A stretch of 64,000 bases of DNA, taken from assembly GCA_951217055.1 (NCBI GenBank), contig OX578280.1, positions 6,386,001 through 6,450,000 on the forward strand. The letters run 5' to 3'. The first letter of the stretch is position 1, and each line of letters begins with the position of its first letter. The DNA is from Gerris lacustris. Taxonomy: Eukaryota; Arthropoda; Insecta; Hemiptera; Gerridae. The notes beneath the pieces are model-generated. The model saw only the letters and a program-made list of their open reading frames with translations. It was not told the DNA's origin and did no database searches. Both the position numbers and the translations under genes were made by a program. Shown piece after piece: positions 53,278 to 63,760 of this stretch.

Positions 53278-56200
53278 AATTACAACTACAGCACTTTTAG
53301 ACGAAGCATCCACAGTGACACTGATTGACACTACATTAGCCAAAAAACTAAAAGTAAAAGGACGAAGACAACCAATTAACATTTCATGGACAAACGAACA
53401 GACATACACCGAAGAAAATTCAATGACAATGAATCTAAAAATCAAAGGTGAGTCTAATGAATTATTTGACCTAACAAATGTAAGGACGATATCCAATTTA
53501 AAATTGCCAAGCCAATCAATCATCAGTGAAGATATAAAGACAAGATGGAACCATTTAATTGACATACCGTTCAAATCGTTTAATCGGACTGAACCTCAAC
53601 TATTGATTGGACAAGACAACATCGACCTGACAGTTGCAAGGCAAGTTGTACAAGGACCAAGAAGGGCACCAATCGCCTCGAAAACAAAACTTGGCTGGGT
53701 TGTTCATGGACCTGCGTACATCAACCGTTATAAATATAGAGTGGACAGAGACTTCAGTTTATTTATTCGTGAAAATAAAGTCAATGACGACATAGACCAC
53801 CTCCTGAAAAAAATGTTTGAATTTGACTTTCCAGAACTTGACAAAAACAAAAACAGGATACACGACGAAGAAGACAGAACCATGAATATAATAGGACAAA
53901 CATGTAGACAGACAGAAGACAGTCATTGGGAGGTCGGACTTTTGTGGAAAAAAGACAATTTAAAATTACCGGAGAGCAGAAGAGCTGCGTTAAACAGGTT
54001 AAGAGGTGTAGAAGAGAAAATGGACAAGAACGAAAAACTTTGCGATCAATATTGTGAACAAGTTGAAGGCTACATTAAGAAAGGGTACGCACGAGAACTG
54101 ACAGAAGAAGAAAAATATCAACCACACGAACGGACTTGGTACTTGCCTCACTTTCCTGTTACGAACCCTAGAAAACCAAATAAGTTTAGATTTGTTTTTG
54201 ACGCGGCTGCAAAATCAAATGGTTTAAGCTTAAACGATAACTTAATGACTGGACCGGACTTATTTAATAACTTACTAACACTACTTTTTATTTTCCGACA
54301 AGGGAAGATAGCATTTGTTGCCGACATCCAGGAAATGTTTTTGCAAGTAAAAATAAAAAGAGAAGATCAATTTGCTCAGAGGTTTTTGTGGCGGGGAAAA
54401 AGGAGAGATGTAGCACCCAAAGAAATGATTATGCAGGTGATGATCTTTGGAGCTGTCTGTTCACCTACGTTGGCAATATATGTTACGAGAAAAAATGCAG
54501 AAAAATATATTAAATTGTTTCCTGAAGCTGTTCATGCAATTAAAAACCAATGTTATATGGACGATTACATTGAATCTAAAGACTCAGTAGAAGAAGCAGC
54601 TAGAATTGCATCAGAAGTTATACAAATCTATGAAGAAGGTGGTTTCAACTTAAGAAATTTTGTAAGCAATTCATTTGAATTTATGCAGCGAATACCAACG
54701 AATAAGCGAGCAAAAGCACTTCAAGACGAACATGTAAAATCCGAAAAGGTAATTGAACGAGTTTTAGGCCTAACGTGGGAAATTAAAGCAGACACATTTC
54801 TATTTGAGACAAGCCTTTTGACAGATACAGAAGAACTAACAAAACCATACGTAATACCGACTAAAAGACAAGTATTGAAAGTTATAATGTCAGTATATGA
54901 CCCATTAGGATTTTTATCACCTATTACCGTGAAGGGACGACTGCTAATACAAGATATGTGGAAAGCTAACAGAGACTGGGACGAAAAAATAACTAAAGAA
55001 GAAATATCTGAATGGCGAAGATGGACTGAAGAACTAAACCACATAAAGACATCGACTATTCCACGATGCTATTCGGTGAATATGACAAAACTACAAAACA
55101 TACAACTTCATGTATTTTGTGACGCTAGTAATCGCGGGTATGCTGCAGTAGCATATTTCAGACTTGAAGATACTGATGAACGAGTGTCGACTGTATTTAG
55201 CTTCGCTAAAGCACGAGTAGCACCAATAAAGGCAGTGACAATTCCTCGACTGGAACTCCAAGCCGCCGTACTAGGCGCAAGAATCGGTGAGCTAGTAAAG
55301 ACCGGACATACACTGAAAATTGACAGGACATTTTATTGGACAGATTCTTCGATTACTTGGCACCGAATAAACGCTGATGTAACCAAATACAAAATGTATG
55401 AAAGGCGCAGACTTGAAGAAATTCAACGCTTGACACGACAAGAAGACTGGCGTTGGGTCTCCACCAAAGAAAATGTCGCTGACGAGGCTACAAGAGGTAG
55501 AAATATTAAGTCCCTGGACTCATTACGATGGCTGAAGGGTCCCCCTTTTTTACAACTAGTCAGAAGAAATTGGCCCAAAATGACAGGATGTACTACAAAA
55601 CAGACTGACGACGAGATGAAAAAAGAAACAACACTTACAATTGACATAACAACAAAATTTGATTTCGATAGATACTCTAAATTTGGCAAAATGATCAGAG
55701 TGGTTGGTTGGATACAGAGGTTTATTCAACAAGTAAGAAAAACTAAACCTAGGATTAATTTACCTTACATAACTCGAGATGAACTTGTGATGGCAGAAGC
55801 CCTATGTGCCAAGTTGGCTCAAAAGGAGTCATTTCAAGACGAGTATTATCAACTATCTCGTGAAAATACTGTTTCAAAGACAAGTCGAATCTCAAATTTA
55901 AGCCCAATAATGAAGGATGGTTTAATAAGATTGAAAGGCCGAACCATAAGAAGTCCTGAATTGACTTTAGACGAAAAACAGCCTATAATATTAGACTCAA
56001 AACATCGATTCTCAAAACTATTAATACAAAAATACCATAATGACTTCGGGCATCAAGGACAAGAGACAGTGGTAAATGCAGTGAGACAAAAATATTGGAT
56101 AATTAACATCAGAGCAGCGGTTCGAAGCTGTTGGAGAGCCTGCGTTGTGTGTCAGAAAATGAGAGCTAAACCAAGAGCACCTGAAATGGTTCCGTTACCA

Positions 56201-57124
56201 CCATGCCGAGTCACTAAATTCGAGCGTCCCTTTACTTGCGTTGGACTAGATTATTTCGGACCAATCTTTGTTAAGATAGGGAGGCGCCGAGAGAAACGTT
56301 ATGGTGCGCTGTTTACTTGTATGTCAATAAGGGCTGTGCATATTGAGTTAGCAACGTCACTATCAACCGACAGTGCAATAATGGCCATACGTCGAATGGC
56401 AGCTAGACGAGGCTATCCTTCTGAAATTTATTCAGACAATGGCACCAACTTTCGTGGAGCAGAGAAGGAGCTGAAGCAGGCATTGAAAAACCTAGATGAC
56501 AACAGAATTGGAAGTTTTTGTGCAGAGAAAGGAATTAAATGGATGTTTAATACCCCTGCAGCTCCACACATGGGAGGCTGTTGGGAAAGACTAGTTCGCA
56601 GCGTAAAAACCTCCTTATATACGATCCTCAAAGAACAAGCACCTCAGGAAGAGACACTCCTAACTGTACTCTGTGAGGTGGAAAATATTATAAATAGTCG
56701 ACCATTAACATTCGTGTCGTTAGATCACGAAGATGCGGACAGCCTGACTCCAAATACTTTTCTAATCGGGAGCAAAAGTGTCCTTCCTTCACTAACCCCT
56801 TCAGGTCCTAGTTTACGCAAACAGTGGAGGGTAGCACAGAATTTCGCTGACCTATTTTGGAGAAGATGGGTAAAAGAATATTTACCACTTCTAGCAGACA
56901 GGAAAAAATGGCGACAAGAGGCAGCAGCTCTAAATATTGGAGATATTGTTTTAATAATCGACGAAAACCAACCAAGAAATATTTGGCTTATGGGAAAAGT
57001 CGAAAAGGTTTACCCAGGCAGTGACGGGCAAGTTAGGACTGTCGAGGTTAAAACAAAGGCAGGAACCTATCGACGGGCGGTATTAAAGTTAATAAAAATT
57101 AATTTAGAAGATGCCTACATTTAA
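53195..57124 (+). CDS. BEL/Pao Pol: protease, reverse transcriptase, RNase H, integrase
   Basis: An uninterrupted 1309-codon frame. The ATG at 53195 is probably not the real start; Pol is normally fused behind Gag and joins it by a +1 change near 53200-53225. Protease: TALLDEASTVTLID (Asp near residue 36). RT: FRFVFDAAAKSNG, AFVADIQEMFLQVKI (motif A) and CYMDDYIES (YMDD near residue 453). RNase H: LHVFCDASNRGYAAVAYF (near 640) and ATRGRNI. Integrase: zinc-binding HNDFGHQG and CVVCQKM (near 950-985), then LDYFGP (Asp), YSDNGTNF (Asp) and GGCWERL (Glu) near 1020-1130, and a C-terminal domain beginning GDIVLIIDENQPRNIW. All catalytic residues that I know of are present, so it may be active in the particle and nucleus. 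Confidence 0.95.
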   Translation: MKWWDIKVKKKILLRIIPVTLIGEDNIEITTTALLDEASTVTLIDTTLAKKLKVKGRRQPINISWTNEQTYTEENSMTMNLKIKGESNELFDLTNVRTISNLKLPSQSIISEDIKTRWNHLIDIPFKSFNRTEPQLLIGQDNIDLTVARQVVQGPRRAPIASKTKLGWVVHGPAYINRYKYRVDRDFSLFIRENKVNDDIDHLLKKMFEFDFPELDKNKNRIHDEEDRTMNIIGQTCRQTEDSHWEVGLLWKKDNLKLPESRRAALNRLRGVEEKMDKNEKLCDQYCEQVEGYIKKGYARELTEEEKYQPHERTWYLPHFPVTNPRKPNKFRFVFDAAAKSNGLSLNDNLMTGPDLFNNLLTLLFIFRQGKIAFVADIQEMFLQVKIKREDQFAQRFLWRGKRRDVAPKEMIMQVMIFGAVCSPTLAIYVTRKNAEKYIKLFPEAVHAIKNQCYMDDYIESKDSVEEAARIASEVIQIYEEGGFNLRNFVSNSFEFMQRIPTNKRAKALQDEHVKSEKVIERVLGLTWEIKADTFLFETSLLTDTEELTKPYVIPTKRQVLKVIMSVYDPLGFLSPITVKGRLLIQDMWKANRDWDEKITKEEISEWRRWTEELNHIKTSTIPRCYSVNMTKLQNIQLHVFCDASNRGYAAVAYFRLEDTDERVSTVFSFAKARVAPIKAVTIPRLELQAAVLGARIGELVKTGHTLKIDRTFYWTDSSITWHRINADVTKYKMYERRRLEEIQRLTRQEDWRWVSTKENVADEATRGRNIKSLDSLRWLKGPPFLQLVRRNWPKMTGCTTKQTDDEMKKETTLTIDITTKFDFDRYSKFGKMIRVVGWIQRFIQQVRKTKPRINLPYITRDELVMAEALCAKLAQKESFQDEYYQLSRENTVSKTSRISNLSPIMKDGLIRLKGRTIRSPELTLDEKQPIILDSKHRFSKLLIQKYHNDFGHQGQETVVNAVRQKYWIINIRAAVRSCWRACVVCQKMRAKPRAPEMVPLPPCRVTKFERPFTCVGLDYFGPIFVKIGRRREKRYGALFTCMSIRAVHIELATSLSTDSAIMAIRRMAARRGYPSEIYSDNGTNFRGAEKELKQALKNLDDNRIGSFCAEKGIKWMFNTPAAPHMGGCWERLVRSVKTSLYTILKEQAPQEETLLTVLCEVENIINSRPLTFVSLDHEDADSLTPNTFLIGSKSVLPSLTPSGPSLRKQWRVAQNFADLFWRRWVKEYLPLLADRKKWRQEAAALNIGDIVLIIDENQPRNIWLMGKVEKVYPGSDGQVRTVEVKTKAGTYRRAVLKLIKINLEDAYI

Positions 57125-57193
57125 CAAGCGTAGGAGCTTTATCTCCTACTACCTTTAGGTATTTTTTTTGTATTTATGTATAATTTAATTTGG

Positions 57194-57206
57194 CGCGCGG
57201 GAGAAA
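57194..57206 (+). promoter_or_regulatory. Polypurine tract of BEL/Pao element
   Basis: GCGCGGGAGAAA lies directly before the 3' LTR and is the likely primer for plus-strand DNA synthesis. The purine-rich part is short. Confidence 0.7.
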
Positions 57207-57347
57207 TGTTATTGTTTTGTTTTTAATATTTTGACAAGTTAAAAGAAAATATGTATTTTTGACAGTTTGATTTTGTGATTTCAATGAAATATACGATTAA
57301 GTAAAATGACATACGAAGTTTTAAATTATTAGACACAGACGAGAACA
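57207..57347 (+). repeat. 3' LTR of BEL/Pao element
   Basis: 141 bp, identical to the 5' LTR except two sites. Followed by CAGGT. Confidence 0.95.
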
Positions 57348-57530
57348 CAGGTTTTGAGGTTATTTTGACGCTATTTGTTAATTTCTCAACATAATTGAAC
57401 GAAACTAGTGCGTAATGATAGATACATATCTTAGCTTTCAATTTATGATTAGAAACAAATTTTAAATGATAGTGGGTGGTGGGGGTAATTTATTTTTTGG
57501 CACGATCTCACCCCCTCGAGTGGGGTGAGA
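57348..57530. other. Right flank of the BEL/Pao element
   Basis: Host sequence. It ends with the hairpin ATCTCACCCC-CTCGAGT-GGGGTGAGAT at about 57506-57532; GGGGTGAGATT also precedes the left LTR (51525), so the retrotransposon may have entered a small repeat with such motifs. Confidence 0.4.
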
Positions 57531-57935
57531 TTATTAAATACTCGTCCGATTTCCATGAAATTGATATGGCAGGCATAATTAGCCCATTGTTGGTCTCATA
57601 TTGTTTTCAACCTTCAGCGGCCCTTTTTTCCACTTTCACATGCGCACAAACATACATTTATCTACACCTATATCTATAGATGTACTCATCTATTTTTTAT
57701 GAAATTTGGAGTAACAGGCAGATAGCCCCAGATTAATTTTCACCTTCCACGTTCTTTAAATTTTGCTTAATTGACTTAATTCTGTAAAAAATCAAAACAA
57801 TTTTGACAGATTTAAAAAAACGTAGGGATTAAATAAATTTGACAATAATAGGTGGTAAATGCATGAAATCATTTTAGTAAACGTAATAGGACGCGAGGAA
57901 GCTATGTGCCACACTAATTAACACACTATTTTTAC
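57531..57935 (+). repeat. Family G fragment, middle and outer part
   Basis: AATTAGCCCATTGTTGGTC, CACATGCGCACAAACATACA, TTTTGACAGATTTA and AGGACGCGAGGAAGCTATGT follow the order of 61010-61640. The inner and outer segments are both present but the terminal GCTTCCGAGC parts are not. Confidence 0.55.
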
Positions 57936-58085
57936 TACGTTTTTATTTGCTTGCTTTCTTGTTTGTCCAGTACAAATCTTGCAATCTATTTTTAACTAAC
58001 CTTGTCTATTTTTAACTAACCTTGTCTATTTTTAACTAACCTTGTCTATTTTTAACTAGCCTTGTCTATTTTTAACTAACCTGCT
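57936..58085 (-). repeat. Family C fragment with 20-bp tandem expansion
   Basis: TACTACGTTTTTATTTGCTT and TTGTCCAGTACAAATCTTGC are the end of family C in inverse orientation. Then CTTGTCTATTTTTAACTAAC is repeated about four times (57997-58082), an expansion of the motif that other copies carry once (ATTTTTAACTAAC-TTCC). Confidence 0.75.
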
Positions 58086-58237
58086 GACTAAGAAGAGAGC
58101 TGAAACTTGCTCAGATTATGTATTTCCGATGACAATACAATAATCAGTAATTAGATTTACCAAATCATTACATATTAAGTAGATAAATCATTAAATTACT
58201 TAAATATTTAGGTGGTCAAATCTAAGGGAACCCACAA

Positions 58238-58778
58238 TAGTCCAGGAGATAGTGTGCAAAAAAGTGTCTGACTAACATCAAGCTAGACTTTTGTATACAA
58301 GTCAATCTTTTAGCGCCTTTTAAGAATATGTGGTCGGCTAAGTTCGTCTGTGGGACATAGCTTGGCAATAGGCATTTGAAAAAAACAAACCGGTGGAGAG
58401 CAGTCATGTCTCACCAATTATGGTGGACAATGTGATTTTCATGATCCTGAGTACAGAATTAGTTAGTAGACCGAAAATCAAGTTGATGTTAGTTTGTCCC
58501 TTGACAGATGACCACGTTGATTTTTAGTAATATTTAAATAACTAACCTACAAACTAATTTTGTACTCAGGATCATGAAGATCACATTGTCCACCATAATT
58601 GGTGAGACATGACTGCACTCCACCGGTTTGTTTTTTACTAATGCCTATTGCCAAGCTATATCCCACAGACGAACTTAGCCGACCACATATTCTTAAAAAG
58701 GGCAAAAAGATTGACTTGTATACAAAAGTCTAGCTTGATGTTAGTCAGACACTTTTTTGCACGCTACCTTCTGGACTA
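58238..58778. mobile_element. Foldback MITE family D1, copy 3
   Basis: Ends TAGTCCAGGAGATAGTGTGC and GCACGCTACCTTCTGGACTA. The two arms pair over almost the full length with a loop of about 40 bases. As at 10865-11460, family D2 follows within about 20 bases. Confidence 0.8.
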
Positions 58779-58794
58779 CAAGTTCTTTTAGCGA

Positions 58795-59370
58795 ATTTTC
58801 GAAGAAAATTAAGCTATTGCAATGGCTTCAAAATTTTGGTAATGCGAATTTTTGAAAATGTTCTTCATGGAAATCCCTTTTAGACTATTCTGAATCGATT
58901 CCTAAAATTTAACACTTTTTTATGTATGTATATGTATATGTGTGTCACTCAACTCGATATTTCCCCTTAGGATGCACTTAAAAAATGTCAAACAAATTTT
59001 AAAATGTCAATAATATCAAAAGAAAGGATGACTTCGTTGGCCAGAATTGTTGGAGTTCATTTAGGGGTCAAATTTTGACAATTTAGGGTCAAAATAGCAT
59101 AAAAATGTGTTTTTATATTTTACCCTCCTCTTACATGAAAATATGATAAAAGTGTACATAACTACAATTACTGAACTCTTAAAGAGCTTTTTAACGACAT
59201 GCATCTTAGAAAGGTAAATACTATTTTGACTTTTGTACCCCGTACCTCTTTGTACCAAATTTTTTTTGTCACCCATCCAAATTTTAAAACAAAATTTTCC
59301 TATATTATCATAAGCCAATAATATGCAGACTTCTTTGAAAATTCGCTCATTAAGTCATGGTGCATAACTT
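58795..59370 (+). repeat. Family D2 repeat, copy 2
   Basis: GCGAATTTTCGAAGAAAATT to GAAAATTCGCTCATTAAGTC, collinear with 11690-12330 but lacking the longer ATGT microsatellite and the run of A-rich triplets. No coding frame. Confidence 0.65.
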
Positions 59371-60778
59371 TACATTTTATCTTGTATTATTATCATTATA
59401 TTCTAATTTTACGCCGATGATCTAATTCATAAATTTCGAGCTCTGTTAAATATTATGAGAATTATTTTTAAGTAAAAATGTTCAAAATGAGAGCGAGTGG
59501 GTATCCATTATCCATGGGGGAGGCTGGGAAGCGAGGCTAGGTATCCATTATCCATGGTTTAAAGGGAGGTTTGATTGGAACAACAGACGTGCAGTGAACG
59601 GGTGGGAAATCTGCCTAATCAGAGGATCCTGTGGTCAGTGGCCTGCACTAGGTTTAGGGAACACGGAGCCACCGTCCAACTGATTAGATGAACAATCAGT
59701 AGAGGCTATTAGATTATAAAGGATGGACTGTGCAGTTCTCTGACATCGCATCATCCTCCCAACTTTCCTCCACTAATTACTAGACTGCATTAGTACAGCC
59801 ATTTATACAGACAATCAGCTTAGTATAGAACTTACAATATAATTAGTTTAATATAAAATAAATTTACTATATTAATAATGTAACGGTTGGTATTCTGGGT
59901 CAATTTTTTATTCACAATTATTGGTTTAAATATTGTGGAAAATTGTTCAGGTTGGCCATTTATGATTTTTCTTGGTGGTTCATTATAATTTTGATTTCGT
60001 CGTAATCAACGTATGGATTATAATAATAACATTAATTAATCATATTTAAAAAATACTTCTTGCATACGAGTCCGCAAGACAGTGAGACATTTTCATGTTT
60101 TCGCTCTGCGTAAACTACCGACATAAAATGAAATAAAATCGGCAATTTATTCAAGTAATTGATAAAAGTAGATGGAAGATAATTTTTATTCTTATCTCCA
60201 CACCGGCACTGCCGCGGCTTGATTACAAAATACTGAATTCAAAGGCGCCGGCTCGCCTTCTACGAATTGATAATATGCCTTCATACTAGGTAGGCCGAGA
60301 GGGCTGAGAGTTGATGGCAACCTCCTGTACTTTCCTAACTCCCTGTCACGCGTATAAATCTTTTCGACTCTCTTTGGCCCTATGACGTGCGGTGGAGGGA
60401 GGCCCAACAGCTGGGAGACTGGATTACACACCTCCTATAGCTTTTTTACTCCCTGTTATACTTTTTGAGTTTTTAAGCTAAAAGTAACGTAACGTTTTTG
60501 ACTTATGTTCCATAGCCTAAACATAAAAATGTCAACAAAAAAAATATATTTTTGATTTCAAAGCTTCTTACTTCTACATTAATAGAGGTTCAGAACCAAG
60601 TGTACCAATCATTTTAAAGGGAACTTCATGCCCTTTAAAATGGTGTTTGGTTAATTTTTCTGTCCTTAAAGAAATTAATTTATGTTCATTTTCCTTGAAA
60701 AAGTCATGATATTTTTGAAAATTGTGGCTTTGGCCATTTATTTAATTTAGGATAGAGGGCCTACCTAAATTTTAATTT
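59371..60778. other. Unassigned stretch with GC-rich block
   Basis: GGTATCCATTATCCATGG occurs at 59501 and 59542, a short direct repeat. A GC-rich block at 60195-60440 has a 79-codon minus frame (MCNPVSQLLGLPPPHVIGP at its start) with no recognisable domain. Two further short inverse copies (TACATTCATGCCCTTTAAAAT-like at 60610-60650) are present. No gene is supported. Confidence 0.3.
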
Positions 60779-61498
60779 TGCTTCCGAGCTTACCTAAGGT
60801 AACGGAAGCTGAATCATTCCGAAGAACGAAAAATTTATAGGTGTTCAATTTCAAAAATTCCAAGACAGAAATTCGTTTCAGACCATCATGTACACCAATA
60901 TTTTTGGTTCCGTGTTTGTCTGTCTATCGGTCTGTTGCTCAACTTTTGCGAACCAACATATCTTAAAAAATATTCGTCCGATATTATTGAAATTTGTATA
61001 GTAGGTCATAATTAGCCCATTGTTGGTCCCATATAAGTTCCAACCTCATGCGCCTATTTGGTTTCTCTTCGACATGCGCACAGACAAACATTTATTTTTA
61101 CCTATATTTTCAAAAGTACTTTTATATGATGTTTATGAAATTTTAATGGTTTGTTAAAAGTAGCCCGCAGATATCCCCAGATCAAATTCAACTTTCTGCG
61201 CTTTTTAAATTTTGCTCTAAATTGATACTTGAATACATAAGGTTAAAACTTATATGGGACCAACAATGGGTTAATTATGTCCTACCATCCAAATTTCAAT
61301 AAAATTGGACGAGTAGTTTTTAAGATATGTTGGCTCGCAAAAATTGAGCGACAGACCGACAAACATGAAACCAAAAATGTTCCATTATGTCTGAAACAGA
61401 TTTCTGTCTTGGAATTTTTTGAAATCCGAGACCTAAAAATGTTTTGTTCTTCAGAACGATCGCATAGCTTCCGTTACCTTCGGTAAGCTCGGAAGCAA
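60779..61498. mobile_element. Family G foldback element, complete
   Basis: 720 bp. Ends TTTGCTTCCGAGCTTACC and GGTAAGCTCGGAAGCAAA, with further pairing AAGGTAACGGAAGCT, AATTCCAAGACAGAAAT, CAACATATCTTAAAAA and CATTGTTGGTCCCATATAAG, so each arm is about 260 bp. The middle (61030-61250) is unpaired. Partial copies occur at 45148, 50338, 50868 and 57531. Non-coding, so non-autonomous; superfamily unknown. Confidence 0.8.
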
Positions 61499-62279
61499 AA
61501 ACAAAACAATTTTGACAGATTTATAGGAGAAACATGTAATAAATTGGATAATAATAATATGTTCTAAAAGCACAAAAAGAACATTAAATTTTACGAAATA
61601 GGACGCGGGGAAGCCATGTACCGCTCTAATTGGCAGAGAATTTTTACAATAAACACGAATAACCGTGTACATTATATTATAAGGTATTGAACATTGTACA
61701 ACATAACAACGCACCCTTTTTAGAATCCGTATCAAATAGTAACAACTATTAAATTAATATTATAAATGTTTAAACTAATTTAAAAGGTTAAATAGATTTA
61801 TAGTTGAATATTACGGTGTTTTACAGAAAAAGCAAGATAAGCAAAAGTCTATAAATAGAAAGTATAGCCAGTAATAAAAGGGGAAATTGGATATGTTCTG
61901 GAAAGGGCTTTAGTTCCTAACTAATATAAAGCACCCACTGTTCACACTCGCACACAGTCTAAATCGGTTTTTGTCCTGGATACGTTGCATTTATCGGGTT
62001 GCACTTGTACCATATAAAGGACAAATAGTTTTTAATTACAAATCTACATTCAATGGAATAAACGTAGAACTGAACTGGCTTTAACTTGCAACTTGAAACT
62101 GAATTCAGTCGTTTAGCATTGACCGAGTCAAAATTAAACTAACTAACGCAGAGTATTTAGTGGAATTTATTTTATGAGTTCAATCTTTTGTTCTCAACTT
62201 CAACCGATAAAAGTAGGTGAATTTAGTGTGGGGTAGTGGGGTTATTGTTTTGATTGCAAATTAGAATTAGAAGTTTAAT
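61499..62279. other. Unassigned stretch with family G outer sequence
   Basis: 61499-61640 resembles 57795-57935 (TTTTGACAGATTTA, TAGGACGCGGGGAAGCCATG), suggesting that family G is embedded in or extends into a wider repeat. The rest is AT-rich and unmatched. Confidence 0.35.
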
Positions 62280-63760
62280 TTATTGCGGGGAAACAAGTCG
62301 TACATCACAGTCAGGACTGGCTTGGCCAGTTGCAGTGTGGACGGATGAATTTTTTCGTGGTGCCATCAGGCTTTGCCGCTTTGCCTTGCCAACTGGCATT
62401 GCCCGGTATAGTGTGGACGCGCCTTTAAGCGCCAACAAAGTATGGTTAGTATTCTAGGGTTTTGACAGTCTATAGAGATGATTAGTAATGACGTCACAAG
62501 ATGGCGTAAGCTTTCGATAATTTATTCGATTCGGTTTGTTATGTTCCTTTTCCTTATCACCTGTTATCAATCCCATGTAAAATGAATGGGAGAATTTTCT
62601 CAACTTTTTAAATAATTAATTATTAAATTATTATTAATTTATAAGACTTTGAACGTTATTATACTAAGTTTATTTTAACAATGTAAGATAAGAAAACATT
62701 AAACATTGCCGGTCTAGTGGTTTAAAAAAGTATTATTGTGAGTGTGTTTTATTGTGGTGATACCGTCCGGGTCCGTTCTTATTTATTGTTTATTTTTTAA
62801 ATCGTTTTTCTATTTTAGTTTGTATATTATGTCTTCCACCTTCTCGAGCGTTATGAAAATTTCATCTATACTTCATTTTTTTCGGAGGACAAAGCTATTC
62901 TTCGTAAAAGTATGTCAGAGTACTTAAGTAATATTAAATTAGTTTTTTAACCAAAATTTTAAACAAGTATACATGCGAGGCACTCATATCTTATATTATT
63001 TTACTCGTTAATATAGATAACAAAAAATACAAAAATAATAATAGTAATAACAGTCTGCTCTTTGTCTCGTCATCAACGTCTTTTTCCTAGGCTGGTCAGT
63101 GATCTATTGTATAGTATATAATTATGTTCCAACATCGGTTAAATATAATGCACATTGTAAGTAACCAGGAACAAAATATTATTAGCAAATAATCTTTTAT
63201 TACCTGGCAGATTAAGTATCACTATCTTTCTACAAGTCCTGTACCCTGAGTATACTTCATTGAGTTTCAAAACTTGAGGAAAATTTATTTTCGGACACAC
63301 AATATGAACACGAACACACCCTGTGAATTTTTATGGCAACAGGAAATACAAAAAATCAAGTATAAAGATTAATAACTCAAATAGCTTTTTCGATGATATG
63401 ACCCTTCACACAAATACTCATTTTAAATAACTGAAACGAAAGTTTTTAATGTTTTCTTTGTTACACTCGTTAAAAAAGACTTGGTACAACAATGTTCAAA
63501 GGGCGAACACTCTTATAAATCAATAATAATTTAATAATTAATTATTTAAAAAGTTGAGAAAATTCTCCCATTCATTTTACATGGGTTTGATAAGAGGTGA
63601 TAAGAAAAAGGAACATAACAAACACTGAGTTAAATTTTCGAAAGATTTTGTGACGTCACACTAATCATCTCTATTATGGCACCACGAAAAAATTCATCCG
63701 TCCACACTGCAATTGGCAGCCCGTCGTGATTGTGATGTATGACGAAGCAGCGACGTGCTT
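62280..63760. mobile_element. TIR element of about 1.5 kb
   Basis: Left arm (about 62290-62650) and right arm (about 63510-63745) are inverse: CAGTGTGGACGGATGAATTT, TTTCGTGGTGCCAT, AGAGATGATTAG, TGACGTCACAA, TGTTATGTTCCTTTTCC, TGTAAAATGAATGGGAGAAT and TTCTCAACTTTTTAAATAAT occur in the left and reversed in the right. The left arm has about 100 extra bases (CTTTGCCGCTTTGCC to AGGGTTTTGACAG). The centre (62660-63510) has no supported protein; a 61-codon frame at 62742-62927 has no known domain. Superfamily and exact ends are not determined. Confidence 0.7.

Larger units (their letters stand above)
51543..57347 (+). mobile_element. BEL/Pao LTR retrotransposon, nearly intact
   Basis: 5.8 kb. LTRs at 51543-51683 and 57207-57347, 141 bp each, begin TGTTATTG and end GAGAACA and differ at only two positions, so the insertion is young. 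CAGGT follows the right LTR and appears to precede the left one, as expected for a 5-bp duplication in this superfamily. Internal order is gag, then PR-RT-RNase H-integrase, the BEL/Pao order. Two opposite frame changes occur, at 52273-52279 and about 53200-53225. The LTRs are short for this superfamily. Confidence 0.95.

Noticed and set aside
60192..60431. 79-codon minus frame in a GC-rich block
   Set aside because: No recognisable domain, no paralogue in the window and no supporting signals. Left as unassigned.
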